A stretch of 64,000 bases of DNA, taken from positions 87,441-151,440 of the forward strand of contig JBOFZL010000031.1 in the NCBI GenBank assembly GCA_051655155.1, written 5' to 3'. This document shows, one piece after another, positions 26,216-34,750 of the stretch; the first letter of the stretch is position 1; each line of letters opens with the position of its first letter. The DNA comes from JBOFZL01 sp051655155. Lineage in GTDB: Bacteria > Bacillota > Clostridia > Peptostreptococcales > Filifactoraceae. The position numbers and the translations under genes were made by a program. Below the pieces are notes generated by a model. That model did not search any database and was not told the origin of the DNA. It worked only from the letters and a program-made list of their open reading frames with translations.

Positions 26216-26389
26216 TTGAAGGACGAGGATTTTAAAGATAAAGAATTGACGGAAGATATTATTGAAAAGCGATTAAGAGAACTTTTGGAAAAACCTAAGG
26301 AGTTTATTCCAAAACCTGCCAGCTGTTTTAGAAATAATTATAAAAACTTCCAGTATGATTATGAGGAAGATCCTTATGAGACTAATTGA
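26216..26389 (+). CDS. small acidic/charged protein of unknown function, TTG start
   Basis: 57-residue ORF beginning at TTG, with an excellent ribosome binding site GAGGTGAT three bases before it. It starts 11 bp after the acetyltransferase stop and ends 17 bp before ade. The sequence is charged (KDEDFKDKELTEDIIEKRLRELL), then a Pro-rich PKEFIPKPASCF, then an acidic tail. No family recognised. Tight spacing and the strong ribosome binding site argue it is translated. Confidence 0.6.
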   Translation: MKDEDFKDKELTEDIIEKRLRELLEKPKEFIPKPASCFRNNYKNFQYDYEEDPYETN

Positions 26390-26406
26390 GAGCTTCGAGG
26401 TGAATA

Positions 26407-28146
26407 ATGAACATTACAAAAGAGAGTATAAAGAAGTCAATTGATGTGGCTATGGGTAGGGAAAAGGCAGATTTAGTTATAAAAAATTGTAAGATTGTGG
26501 ATGTTTGTGGGGGAAATATTATAGAGGGTAATATCGCTATTTCTGGAGGGATTATCGTAGGTATTGGCGATTATGAAGGAGAGAGGGAATATGATGCAGA
26601 GTGGAGATATGCGTCTCCGGGGTTAATAGACTCTCATATTCATATTGAATCTTCTTATTGTTCTCCAGAAGAGTTTGCAGCTATGGCCTTAAGCCATGGA
26701 ACCACTACTATCATTGCAGACCCTCATGAAATTGTAAATGTATGTGGGTTGTCAGGATTTGACTATATGAAAAAAGCTTCGGATAAAACTAAGTTGACGG
26801 TGAAGCTTATGTTACCTTCTTGTGTACCTGCCACAAGTTTTGAAGATGCTGGTGCTATTGTCACAGCTACGGATATGCAAGCTTATATAGGATTAAAAGA
26901 TGTACCGGGGTTAGGGGAGTTTATGGACTATATGTCTGTTATTAACGCTGAGGATATGGCTTTGGATAAGCTTATTCTTGCAAGAAATATGGACAAAGTT
27001 ATAGATGGTCATAGTCCTGGGCTAAGAGGGAAAGAGTTAAATGCCTATTCTGTTGCTGGTATATCAACGGATCATGAGTGTTCTACTCCTGATGAGATGA
27101 TAGATAGGTTGCAAAGAGGCATGTATGTTCAGTTAAGGCAAGGTTCAGCTTGTCACAATCTGAAAGAGCTTATTCCTGCTATTAATAGTATAAATTTTAG
27201 AAGGTGCGTATTATGTTCTGATGACCGCCAGCCTAAGAGTATATTTGAGGAAGGCTATATGGAAGAGCATTTAAGAATATTAGTTAGCGAGGGTATAGAT
27301 CCTACTATTGCTATTGCTATGGGGAGCATTAACGCGGCAGAGTGTTATAAACTTTCAGATAGAGGGATGATAGCTCCAGGAAAACGTGGGGATATAGTTC
27401 TTTTTCAGGATTTAAAGGATTTTGTTGTAGCTGATGTTTTTGTTGAAGGTGAACATATAGCTAGTAATGGTAATTGCTTACTAGAGTTTGAAAAAGAAGA
27501 TATAACTCCGGTTCGAGGTAGTGTTCACTTGAAAAACTTTAATATAGATAAATTAAAACTAAGGCTTAAGTCTAATATGGTTTATGCTATAGAGATGGTA
27601 CCAGGAGGGGTTTTATCTAAAAAGGCCTTGGTGGAGATAAAACTTAGTGAAGATGGGGACTTTGTTTTTGAAAAGAACAAAGATGTGATTAAGTGTGCTG
27701 TAATAGAAAGGCACAAGGATACAGAAAAAATAGGTTTAGGCTTCATTAAGGGTTATGGTATGGAATATGGAGCTATTGCAGTTTCCGTATCGCATGATTC
27801 CCATAATATCATATGTATAGGCGTTAGTAACGAAGAGATGGAAACGGCTATAAATGTATTACATCAGCAAGAAGGAGGCTTTGTTATAGTTAAAGATAAT
27901 AAGGTTTTAGGTTCTCTTGCTTTGCCAATAGCGGGAATTATGAGTAATGAAAAGGGAGAGGTAGTAGCAGAAAAGTTACATTCCTTACATGAGTTGGCAT
28001 TGAAAGAGTTGAAGGTATCCGATAAGGTTGAACCAATAATGACTTTGACTTTTATGTCGCTTATAGTTATACCGGAACTTAAATTAACTGCAAGAGGGTT
28101 ATTCGATGTAATGGAATATAAGTTTATTGATATTGAAAAGCCATAG
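26407..28146 (+). CDS. ade: adenine deaminase
   Basis: Amidohydrolase-superfamily enzyme converting adenine to hypoxanthine and ammonia; 579 residues, typical length. Metal-binding SHIHIESS near residue 80, DPHEIVNVCG, and DGHSPGLRG are intact, as is the Ade-specific C-terminal domain (VSHDSHNIICIGV, LPIAGIMS). It ends in a terminator shared with the converging purine permease, so salvage and uptake genes face each other. Confidence 0.95.
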   Translation: MNITKESIKKSIDVAMGREKADLVIKNCKIVDVCGGNIIEGNIAISGGIIVGIGDYEGEREYDAEWRYASPGLIDSHIHIESSYCSPEEFAAMALSHGTTTIIADPHEIVNVCGLSGFDYMKKASDKTKLTVKLMLPSCVPATSFEDAGAIVTATDMQAYIGLKDVPGLGEFMDYMSVINAEDMALDKLILARNMDKVIDGHSPGLRGKELNAYSVAGISTDHECSTPDEMIDRLQRGMYVQLRQGSACHNLKELIPAINSINFRRCVLCSDDRQPKSIFEEGYMEEHLRILVSEGIDPTIAIAMGSINAAECYKLSDRGMIAPGKRGDIVLFQDLKDFVVADVFVEGEHIASNGNCLLEFEKEDITPVRGSVHLKNFNIDKLKLRLKSNMVYAIEMVPGGVLSKKALVEIKLSEDGDFVFEKNKDVIKCAVIERHKDTEKIGLGFIKGYGMEYGAIAVSVSHDSHNIICIGVSNEEMETAINVLHQQEGGFVIVKDNKVLGSLALPIAGIMSNEKGEVVAEKLHSLHELALKELKVSDKVEPIMTLTFMSLIVIPELKLTARGLFDVMEYKFIDIEKP

Positions 28147-28183
28147 ATGATTTTATTTTCTGGAAGTTGTGTATTTGAAATAG

Positions 28184-28236
28184 AAAAATCCTAGATTAAA
28201 TTACGAGTTTAGCGTACTTTTAATCTAGGATTTTTT
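28184..28236. terminator. bidirectional terminator between ade and the purine permease
   Basis: Perfect 17-base stem (28184-28200 with the complementary arm ending near 28234), long loop and T-runs on both strands. Confidence 0.85.
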
Positions 28237-28269
28237 GTTTATGTTAAAGGCTATTTTTTAATAAACTGT

Positions 28270-29661
28270 TTATAGCAAGAAGTACTTAAGGGTAAATAGT
28301 ATTGCTAAAATATACATCAGCGGTGTTATTTTCTTTGCCTTACCAGTAATTAGGTTTATTATAAAGTAGGTAATAACTCCCATTGATATACCTTCTGATA
28401 TACTGAAGAAGAAAGGCATTGCTATTATACAAATGTAGCAAGGGATAGACTCTGAAAAGTCGTTAAACTCTATATTGGTAATATTTGTGAACATATAGAA
28501 TCCTACTACTATCAATGCTGGAGCTGTGGCGAAAGCCGGGATAGCAAGGAATATAGGTGCAAATAATAAGGAAAGAAGGAAAAGGATACCTGTAGTTAAT
28601 GCGGTAAGACCTGTGCGTCCTCCTTCTGAAACTCCTGAGGCAGATTCTACAAATGTAGTTACTGTAGAAGTTCCTAATAGTGCACCTATGGTTGTGGCAA
28701 TAGCATCTGCAAGCAAGGAACCTCTTATGTTAGAAAGCTTACCATCTTTATCTAGCATTCCTGATTTAGAAGAAACTCCAATTAAAGTTCCTATAGTATC
28801 AAACATATCTACAAATAAAAATGCAAATAAAACTACAAAGAATTTAAGTGAGAAAATTTGCGTGAAATCAAGTTTGAAAAGTGTAGGTGCTAAACTTGGT
28901 ATTGAAAATCCAGCTGAGAAATTAGGTATTAAGTCAAAGAAGCCTAAGGCAGGGTTTGGAATGTATAAGCCAGAAAGCTGACATATTATACCAAGACCAT
29001 AGGTAGCAAGAATACCTAATAATATATTCCCTTTTACATTTTTTATAACAAGGATAGAAGTTACTATTATACCAAATATAGCTAGTAATACAGTTATGCC
29101 TGCATCGTTGAAACTAGCAACAACATCAGGAACTCCATGAACCATATTAAAACTGTCAATGGAAAATATGCTGACTAAAGTGGGACCAGCTATAACAATT
29201 TTGGCGTTTTGTAAACCAATAAAAGCTATAAAAAGTCCTATACCTACACTTACGGCTGTTTTTAGGTTAAAAGGAATAGCATTAAAAATAGCTTCTCGAA
29301 CGTTGGTCAGAGAGAGCAAAATAAAAATAATACCCTCTAAGAATACTGCTGTAAGAGCAGTTTCCCAACTATAGCCCATACCAAGCACCACGGTGTAGGC
29401 GAAAAATACGTTTAGACCCATTCCAGGGGCAAGGGCAAATGGATAATTTGCAAGAAAGGCCATAAGCAATGTTCCTATGAATGCTGAAAGTGCTGTAGCT
29501 GTAAATATAGCACCCTTATCCATACCTGAAACTGATAAGATGCTAGGATTTACAGCAAGGATATAAGCCATGGTCATGAATGTGGTTATACCTGCGATTA
29601 TCTCTGTCTTTACATCTGAGTGGTTTTCTTTAACCTTAAAAAATTTTCCTAATAATTCCAT
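28270..29661 (-). CDS. NCS2-family purine permease (AzgA/PbuG-like)
   Basis: Cytoplasmic-membrane symporter for adenine, hypoxanthine or guanine, 463 residues with about 12-14 membrane segments. Signatures: TEIIAGITTFMTMAYILAVNP at the N-terminus, NYPFALAPGMGLNVFFAY, and the GTSTVTTFVESASGVSEGGRTGLTAL stretch of this subgroup. It converges with adenine deaminase. AAGGAGAG precedes the ATG. I looked for a purine riboswitch upstream and found none. Confidence 0.9.
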   Translation of the reverse strand: MELLGKFFKVKENHSDVKTEIIAGITTFMTMAYILAVNPSILSVSGMDKGAIFTATALSAFIGTLLMAFLANYPFALAPGMGLNVFFAYTVVLGMGYSWETALTAVFLEGIIFILLSLTNVREAIFNAIPFNLKTAVSVGIGLFIAFIGLQNAKIVIAGPTLVSIFSIDSFNMVHGVPDVVASFNDAGITVLLAIFGIIVTSILVIKNVKGNILLGILATYGLGIICQLSGLYIPNPALGFFDLIPNFSAGFSIPSLAPTLFKLDFTQIFSLKFFVVLFAFLFVDMFDTIGTLIGVSSKSGMLDKDGKLSNIRGSLLADAIATTIGALLGTSTVTTFVESASGVSEGGRTGLTALTTGILFLLSLLFAPIFLAIPAFATAPALIVVGFYMFTNITNIEFNDFSESIPCYICIIAMPFFFSISEGISMGVITYFIINLITGKAKKITPLMYILAILFTLKYFLL

Positions 29662-29987
29662 ACAATAACTCTCCTTAATTTAGTTAGATTTTTAATTTTT
29701 ACAAAGTGTATTGTAGTGTGATTATAACATAATATTTCGAGAAAAAGTCGTATAAAAATTAAAAAAATATAAAAAAATAAGAAAAAAATATATAATTCCC
29801 GTATTATATACAATTATATATTATATATAATACGGGAATATCTTAATATTTACAGGGAGAGCTTTGAGCTGTTACTCAATTCTAGAGAGAGGATATATAA
29901 AAAAATTATGAAAAATTTAATAGTGTTAGAAAAACAACAGAAAAATAGTATTAAAAGGTGTATAATAAAACAAATGGAGGGATAAGT
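29662..29987. other. divergent intergenic region with A/T tracts and long inverted repeat
   Basis: 326 bp between the purine permease (minus) and the ferredoxin-like gene (plus). It holds phased A-tracts at about 29757-29790, a long inverted repeat at 29795-29839, and a TATAAT at 29961-29966 that is a plausible -10 for the plus-strand gene. Confidence 0.5.
29795..29839. repeat. perfect 16-bp inverted repeat (hairpin or operator)
   Basis: Arms 29795-29810 and 29824-29839 are perfectly complementary with a 13-base loop. On the minus strand the hairpin is followed by T-rich tracts, so it could attenuate transcription of the purine permease. It could equally be a DNA operator shared by the two divergent genes. 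Confidence 0.6.
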
Positions 29988-30629
29988 ATGATTAGAAGAG
30001 TTATAAAGATAGATGAAGATAAATGTGTAGGGTGTGGGATTTGTGCAAAGGCTTGCCATGAAGGGGCTATAGGTATCGTGGATGGCAAGGCAAAATTACT
30101 AAAGGATGATTATTGTGATGGGCTAGGAAATTGCTTACCTACATGTCCTACAGGAGCTATTAGCTTTGAAGAAAGAGAGGCAGCTTCTTATAATAAAGCA
30201 ATAGCACCGAAAAGAACAGATGGTTCTAAAAAATCTTCTTTAGAGCCTATACCCAGTGGGGTATCAGAATTACGTCAATGGCCGATACAAATTAAACTGG
30301 TGCCTGTAGTGGCCCCTTATTTTCAGGAAGCTGACCTTTTGATTGCAGCAGATTGCTCTGCCTTTGCTTATGGAAATTTCCATGAGAAGTTTTTGAAAAA
30401 TAAGGTATGTATAATTGGTTGCCCAAAGCTTGATGAGGTAGATTATACAGAGAAGCTGACTAATATATTCGAGGCAAATAATATTAGGTCTGTAACTGTA
30501 GTTAGAATGGAAGTGCCTTGTTGTAGTCGGCTGGAAATGGCTATGAAGGCAGCTTTAAGAAATATAGATAAGGCTATAAAACATGATGTTGTAGTGGTTT
30601 CAACAGATGGTAGAATATTGGAAGGGTAA
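29988..30629 (+). CDS. two-[4Fe-4S] ferredoxin-domain protein
   Basis: 213 residues. N-terminal dicluster ferredoxin: C13-x2-C16-x2-C19-x3-C23 with HEGAIGIVDGKA, and a second cluster CDGLGNCLPTCPTGAI. The C-terminal 130 residues have a conserved WPIQIKLVPV and later PCCSRLEMAMKAAL, matching a family of stand-alone clostridial ferredoxin proteins of unknown electron partner. The ATG at 29988 follows GGAGGG; an in-frame start at 29958 lies inside the promoter. A strong terminator follows directly. Confidence 0.85.
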   Translation: MIRRVIKIDEDKCVGCGICAKACHEGAIGIVDGKAKLLKDDYCDGLGNCLPTCPTGAISFEEREAASYNKAIAPKRTDGSKKSSLEPIPSGVSELRQWPIQIKLVPVVAPYFQEADLLIAADCSAFAYGNFHEKFLKNKVCIIGCPKLDEVDYTEKLTNIFEANNIRSVTVVRMEVPCCSRLEMAMKAALRNIDKAIKHDVVVVSTDGRILEG

Positions 30630-30633
30630 TTGT

Positions 30634-30666
30634 AAAAATCTCGAGAAATTTTTCTCGAGATTTTTT
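30634..30666 (+). terminator. terminator after the ferredoxin-like gene
   Basis: Perfect 15-base stem (30634-30648 / 30651-30665) with T-run. Confidence 0.9.
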
Positions 30667-30907
30667 GCTTTAAAGTATAAAAGATATTTAAAAAGTATTT
30701 AATCAATAATGGTTTTACATAGGGGAGTATATTTATTGCATTATAAGTTTCGTTATGTTAAAATTATATAGTTTTAAAATAAGATAATGATTATATATAA
30801 GAGGAAGTACGGATGTTTAGTAAGTTAGTTTCTTATGGTTAGTTGTATGTTATGAAATTTCTTGGTAGTGTTTAAGTTTAAATAAATTAGTTGGTGGGGA
30901 AGAAACA

Positions 30908-32038
30908 GTGGAAGAAAAGAAAAAAACAAAGAAGTTCACATTGAGAAGTTATATACCTGCAGCTTTATTTTTGATAATGGGGGGTTTTTGTGGAGTTTTG
31001 TTTGCAAAATATTCTGTTCATGATGTTGTAGGAGAAAAAAGTTTAGTTTATATTTTTGTGGCAATGGGGATGCTTTATGTATTAATCTTTTTCCACATAG
31101 TAATACACGAATTAGGGCATATGATATTTGGACTTATAAGCGGATACAGCTTTAGTTCTTTTCGTGTTTTTAATTTTATGTGGGTTAAAGAAGAGGATAG
31201 AATAAGATTTAGAAGACATTCTATTGTCGGAACAGGGGGACAGTGTTTAATGGTTCCTCCAGATTTGAAGGATGGTAGAATACCTGTTGTACTATATAAT
31301 CTGGGTGGCTCAATTATGAATTTTATTATAGCGCTTGTTTCTTTTGGTATCTACCTTATTTTTAAAGATGTACAGGTATTTTCGGACACAATGTTAATGA
31401 GTGCGGTTGTAGGTGTGGTTCTGGGTACTATAAACATTATTCCTGCGAAAATGGGAGAGATTAACAATGATGGTAGTAATGCCTTAGAGTTGAGTCGTAG
31501 CCACAAGGCAATTTATTCCTTTTGGGTGCAAATGAAGGTAAATGAGCAGTTGACAAGAATGGTTAGGCTTAAGGATATGCCTGATGAATGGTTTAAGATT
31601 CCTGAGGATGAAGAGATGAAAAACAGTATGACTTCAGTTTTAGGAGTTTTGACTTGCAGTCGCTTGATTGATGAAAGGAACTTCTCTAAAGCCTATGAAC
31701 TGATTAGACACTTTTTGGAGATTGATAGTGAGATTATTGGATTACATCGTAAACTTTTAGTTTGTGAATGTATATATTGTGAGCTGATAGGGGAAAATCG
31801 ATTAGAGATTCTTAGGGAATTTTTTACTGTAAACCAGGAAAAGTTTATGAAGTCAATGAAAAAATTTCCATCTGTTCAAAGAACTCAGTATGCTTACGCC
31901 TTATTATCCGAAAGAGATGTTGTAAAGGCGGAGAAAATTAAGATGCAGTTTGAAAAAGGAGCAAAGGCGTTTCCTTATCAGGGGGAGATTGAGGCTGAAA
32001 GAGAAATGATGGAGATTGCGAAAAAAAGAAATGATTAG
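30908..32038 (+). CDS. M50-like membrane metalloprotease-type protein
   Basis: 376 residues, GTG start with GGTGGGGA upstream. Four hydrophobic segments occupy about the first 190 residues. The second contains FHIVIHELGHMIFGLISGYSF with the zinc motif HELGH (H67-H71), and LGGSIMNFIIALVSF follows as in site-2-protease-like proteins. The typical LDG third-ligand motif is not seen; INIIPAKMGEINNDGSNALEL (with NDG) occupies that place. The C-terminal 180 residues are soluble and helical, TPR-like in composition. Possibly a regulated intramembrane protease; substrate unknown. Confidence 0.65.
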   Translation: MEEKKKTKKFTLRSYIPAALFLIMGGFCGVLFAKYSVHDVVGEKSLVYIFVAMGMLYVLIFFHIVIHELGHMIFGLISGYSFSSFRVFNFMWVKEEDRIRFRRHSIVGTGGQCLMVPPDLKDGRIPVVLYNLGGSIMNFIIALVSFGIYLIFKDVQVFSDTMLMSAVVGVVLGTINIIPAKMGEINNDGSNALELSRSHKAIYSFWVQMKVNEQLTRMVRLKDMPDEWFKIPEDEEMKNSMTSVLGVLTCSRLIDERNFSKAYELIRHFLEIDSEIIGLHRKLLVCECIYCELIGENRLEILREFFTVNQEKFMKSMKKFPSVQRTQYAYALLSERDVVKAEKIKMQFEKGAKAFPYQGEIEAEREMMEIAKKRND

Positions 32039-32149
32039 AAGTTGCATCTGTTATACTTGTAAGGTTAATAGCTTTTTTGAAAACTATATTGGCGAAGTTA
32101 TAAGGAGCTAAATAGGATTATATAACTACTGGTGATAATTTTATAAAAT

Positions 32150-32190
32150 AGCAAAAAGCGATTAAGGAAAATCTTAGTCGCTTTTTGCTG
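32150..32190. terminator. hairpin between converging genes
   Basis: About 16-bp stem around AGCAAAAAGCGA / TCGCTTTTTGCT with a short loop. It lies between the M50-like gene and the minus-strand nuclease-like gene and can serve both. Confidence 0.7.
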
Positions 32191-32251
32191 TGGTAAATTA
32201 TAATATAAAGTTTACTTTATGATTGTAATAAATCTTTATAAAGGTTTTTTG

Positions 32252-33094
32252 TTAGATTTTTTTCAGTTGGCGGTATAGCTCGTCAAGGCTTAGTCCTTTG
32301 ATACTATGTCTACTGTAATGTTCTATACCTTTAAGGCCTCCATCGCTTGATAGAAGGTTTTCAATAATATCTTTTTGTTTTGGATCAAAGCCAAATACAA
32401 ATAATTTAACTGTATCAACCACAGATTCAGGATAAGGAAGACTTAGGTCAAACAACTGATTGTAGATGTCTATTGAATTTGTGTATTGTTTTAGTATAAG
32501 GTTTTTATTAACATAGATCCATGTAGTGTAACGTTTAAGTTGTGCTAGGATTTTAGAGTCAGAGGTCTGAGTAGACCAAAGTTTAGGGTTGGAATAGTGC
32601 TTAGCTTCACAAAATAAGATTTCTTTTTTAGATGGATTATATAGTACAATATCAATCTTATCCTTACTTATATCTCTTCTGGTAAAGCTTGGATCTATGT
32701 CGAGGACTATTGTAGAATGACTGTCTTCAAATCCTGCAGATTTAATTATGTCACCAACACCTAAGGCGTCTACATTTACATATTTGGCACAACGGGCTTT
32801 TATCTCTTCATAGCCATCATAAAATGAAGGGATAGCTTTAAGGTTTAGCATTTCGTCTTCTGTAATGTGTTGAACATCACTATATACATTGGTGAAGGCA
32901 AATTTGACATGGGTTGTAAATTTTGTTCCATCATATACAAAGAGTTCTCCTCCTTTGTAGTAAAACTCTATTGTTCCTCCACGTAGTGCAGGGAATATGC
33001 GACCTTTTCTGATGTCCGGTAATATCTTGTCTTTGTAAAGTGGTTCGTTTTTTAGATTTTCAACATAGTGAAAATATCTGTTAAAATCGCCCAT
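32252..33094 (-). CDS. PD-(D/E)xK nuclease-like protein, function unknown
   Basis: 280 residues (283 if the upstream ATG at 33103 is used; that one abuts the ribosome binding site, so 33094 is preferred). The central part has the full PD-(D/E)xK pattern: KIDIVL (Asp148), a beta turn, ILFCEAKHY (Glu163, Lys165) and ILAQLKRY (Gln185). This is the core of restriction endonuclease-like nucleases. The N-terminal 100 residues (DIRKGRIFPALRGGTIEFYYKGGELFVYDG) look like a separate recognition domain I cannot name. The gene lies 35 bp downstream of the Fic-like gene on the same strand, so the two are probably cotranscribed. I infer a defence, toxin-antitoxin or DNA-processing role; the exact function is unknown. 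Confidence 0.6.
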   Translation of the reverse strand: MGDFNRYFHYVENLKNEPLYKDKILPDIRKGRIFPALRGGTIEFYYKGGELFVYDGTKFTTHVKFAFTNVYSDVQHITEDEMLNLKAIPSFYDGYEEIKARCAKYVNVDALGVGDIIKSAGFEDSHSTIVLDIDPSFTRRDISKDKIDIVLYNPSKKEILFCEAKHYSNPKLWSTQTSDSKILAQLKRYTTWIYVNKNLILKQYTNSIDIYNQLFDLSLPYPESVVDTVKLFVFGFDPKQKDIIENLLSSDGGLKGIEHYSRHSIKGLSLDELYRQLKKI

Positions 33095-33129
33095 AATATC
33101 CATCCTTTCGTTTTATATTAATTAGGAGT

Positions 33130-33879
33130 TTATCTCCCAATAATTACAAATTTGTCTTTTTTCTGATATTTACTGTAGTTTTCTAACGATTCAATTATAT
33201 ATTTTTCAAATAGTTTACACATCATTTCCCCATTTCCCCCACTTTGATAATAGGTACTAAAGGCAGTGTAATATAAGTCTTTATCTTCTTTTTTAAAAAT
33301 TATAGGAGGATAACCAGATCCCATAAGTCCAAGGTTAACTAGGAGTCTTCCTAAACTTCCATTTTTGGAAGGGAAGGGGTGTATCATCTCAAAATTAAGA
33401 TGAAAATATGCTAATCTATGAATTAGGGGAGTTCCCTTTATAGCAAAATTATATTGTTCAATTATCTCTCCTACCAGTCTTGGTATTTGTTCAGGCAGTG
33501 GAAGTTGATTTGGTATTCCCGAAACCAACATTCTCTCTTGTCTAAAGTTTCCGCTACTGTGTTTATCAAGTTTACGGTGAAGTTCTTTTATAGAAAATAA
33601 ATTTATTTCCTCTTTTTGGGAGAGTAAATACTCCACTTTTAGATATCCAGCTAATTCTGAGAATATATCTACATGTTCTTTTAGACTATGATGCTTTAGA
33701 GATGCTTCTTCAAATAGGATTAGCTTGGTTTCATCTATGGTAAGTTTGCTACCTTCAATTGCCAGAGAGTTGTGTATATAATTTAGGATGAAGTTTTTTC
33801 GTAGCTGCTTACCTATGTCATCATCTAAGGGGACGCTACACATAAGTTCATGCATCATGGTATTAATTTTTTTTAGCAT
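33130..33879 (-). CDS. Fic-fold protein with degenerate active-site motif
   Basis: 249 residues. The Fic core motif reads HPFPSKNGSLGR at residues 167-178, against the canonical HPFx(D/E)GNGRxxR. The catalytic His167 and final Arg178 are kept, but the metal-binding acidic residue is Ser171, the phosphate-loop Gly is Lys172 and the first Arg is Ser175. An inhibitory-helix motif is present near the N-terminus (S38-x3-E42-G43 in NSLAIEGSKL), as in class II Fic proteins that regulate themselves. AAGGAG precedes the ATG. AMP transfer may therefore be lost or altered; it could bind nucleotide without catalysis or use another substrate. It is upstream partner of the nuclease-like gene. Confidence 0.75.
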   Translation of the reverse strand: MLKKINTMMHELMCSVPLDDDIGKQLRKNFILNYIHNSLAIEGSKLTIDETKLILFEEASLKHHSLKEHVDIFSELAGYLKVEYLLSQKEEINLFSIKELHRKLDKHSSGNFRQERMLVSGIPNQLPLPEQIPRLVGEIIEQYNFAIKGTPLIHRLAYFHLNFEMIHPFPSKNGSLGRLLVNLGLMGSGYPPIIFKKEDKDLYYTAFSTYYQSGGNGEMMCKLFEKYIIESLENYSKYQKKDKFVIIGR

Positions 33880-34040
33880 GGAAGTCTCCTTTTTGATAAT
33901 ATTTCATAAGTTATTATACAAAAAAATCTAAAATAAAACAAGAAAATAAGCTTCTTTGAGTAGTTTTCCTTTGTATTTTTACATAATCAGTGATAGAATC
34001 AGATTAGATGAGTAATTTTGAAAATTGGGAGGAAGAGTTT

Positions 34041-34739
34041 ATGAAGAATACAATATTATTAATTGAAGACGAAAAGCCGATTTCCGATATAGTAAAATTT
34101 AATTTGCAAAAAGAAGGTTACGATGTAATTACTTCTTTTGATGGTGCAGAAGGACTTAAACTAGCATTGAATGAGAAGGTAGAGCTTGTAATATTGGATA
34201 TTATGCTTCCTAGTATGGATGGGTTTGAGGTTTGCCAGAAGATAAGAGAAAAGTCTAATGTGCCTATTATAATGGTTACTGCAAAGGAAGAGGAAGTGGA
34301 TAAGGTTTTAGGCTTGGAATTTGGAGCTGACGACTATATGACCAAACCTTTTAGTATAAGAGAATTATCAGCAAGGGTTAAGGCTAATATTAGAAGGACG
34401 GCTATGCCATCTGTAGGAGGTCAAAGTATTTCTGCAGATATTATAAAATCTGGGATACTTAAGTTGGACTTGGCTAAGTACGAGGTAAGTAAAGGTAAAG
34501 AGATCATTGACTTAACTGTAAGAGAGTATGAATTGCTTAAGTTTTTGGCTATACAAAAAAATCAAGTTTTTTCAAGGGAACAATTACTAGAAAAAGTATG
34601 GGGATATGAATACTATGGAGATATAAGAACTGTGGATGTAACAGTTAGACGACTTAGGGAGAAGGTTGAAGATGATAGCTCCAATCCTCAATATGTAGTT
34701 ACTAAAAGAGGGATAGGATATTACTTTAAAGGCGAATAG
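34041..34739 (+). CDS. walR: response regulator WalR (YycF), OmpR family
   Basis: 232 residues. The receiver domain has acidic pocket E9-D10, phosphoacceptor D53 (VILDIMLP) and K near 102 (TKPF). The C-terminal winged helix ends in VDVTVRRLREKVEDD...VTKRGIGYYF. The start at 34041 has GGGAGGAAGAG upstream; an in-frame ATG at 34008 has no ribosome binding site. WalR controls cell-wall autolysin and synthesis genes. The assignment over PhoP rests on the yycH and yycI genes in the same operon. Confidence 0.9.
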   Translation: MKNTILLIEDEKPISDIVKFNLQKEGYDVITSFDGAEGLKLALNEKVELVILDIMLPSMDGFEVCQKIREKSNVPIIMVTAKEEEVDKVLGLEFGADDYMTKPFSIRELSARVKANIRRTAMPSVGGQSISADIIKSGILKLDLAKYEVSKGKEIIDLTVREYELLKFLAIQKNQVFSREQLLEKVWGYEYYGDIRTVDVTVRRLREKVEDDSSNPQYVVTKRGIGYYFKGE

Positions 34740-34750
34740 AGGAGATAGGG

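Noticed and set aside
29662..29987. Purine riboswitch upstream of the purine permease
   Set aside because: I read both strands for the conserved core and found no matching arrangement; the hairpin at 29795-29839 is too simple.
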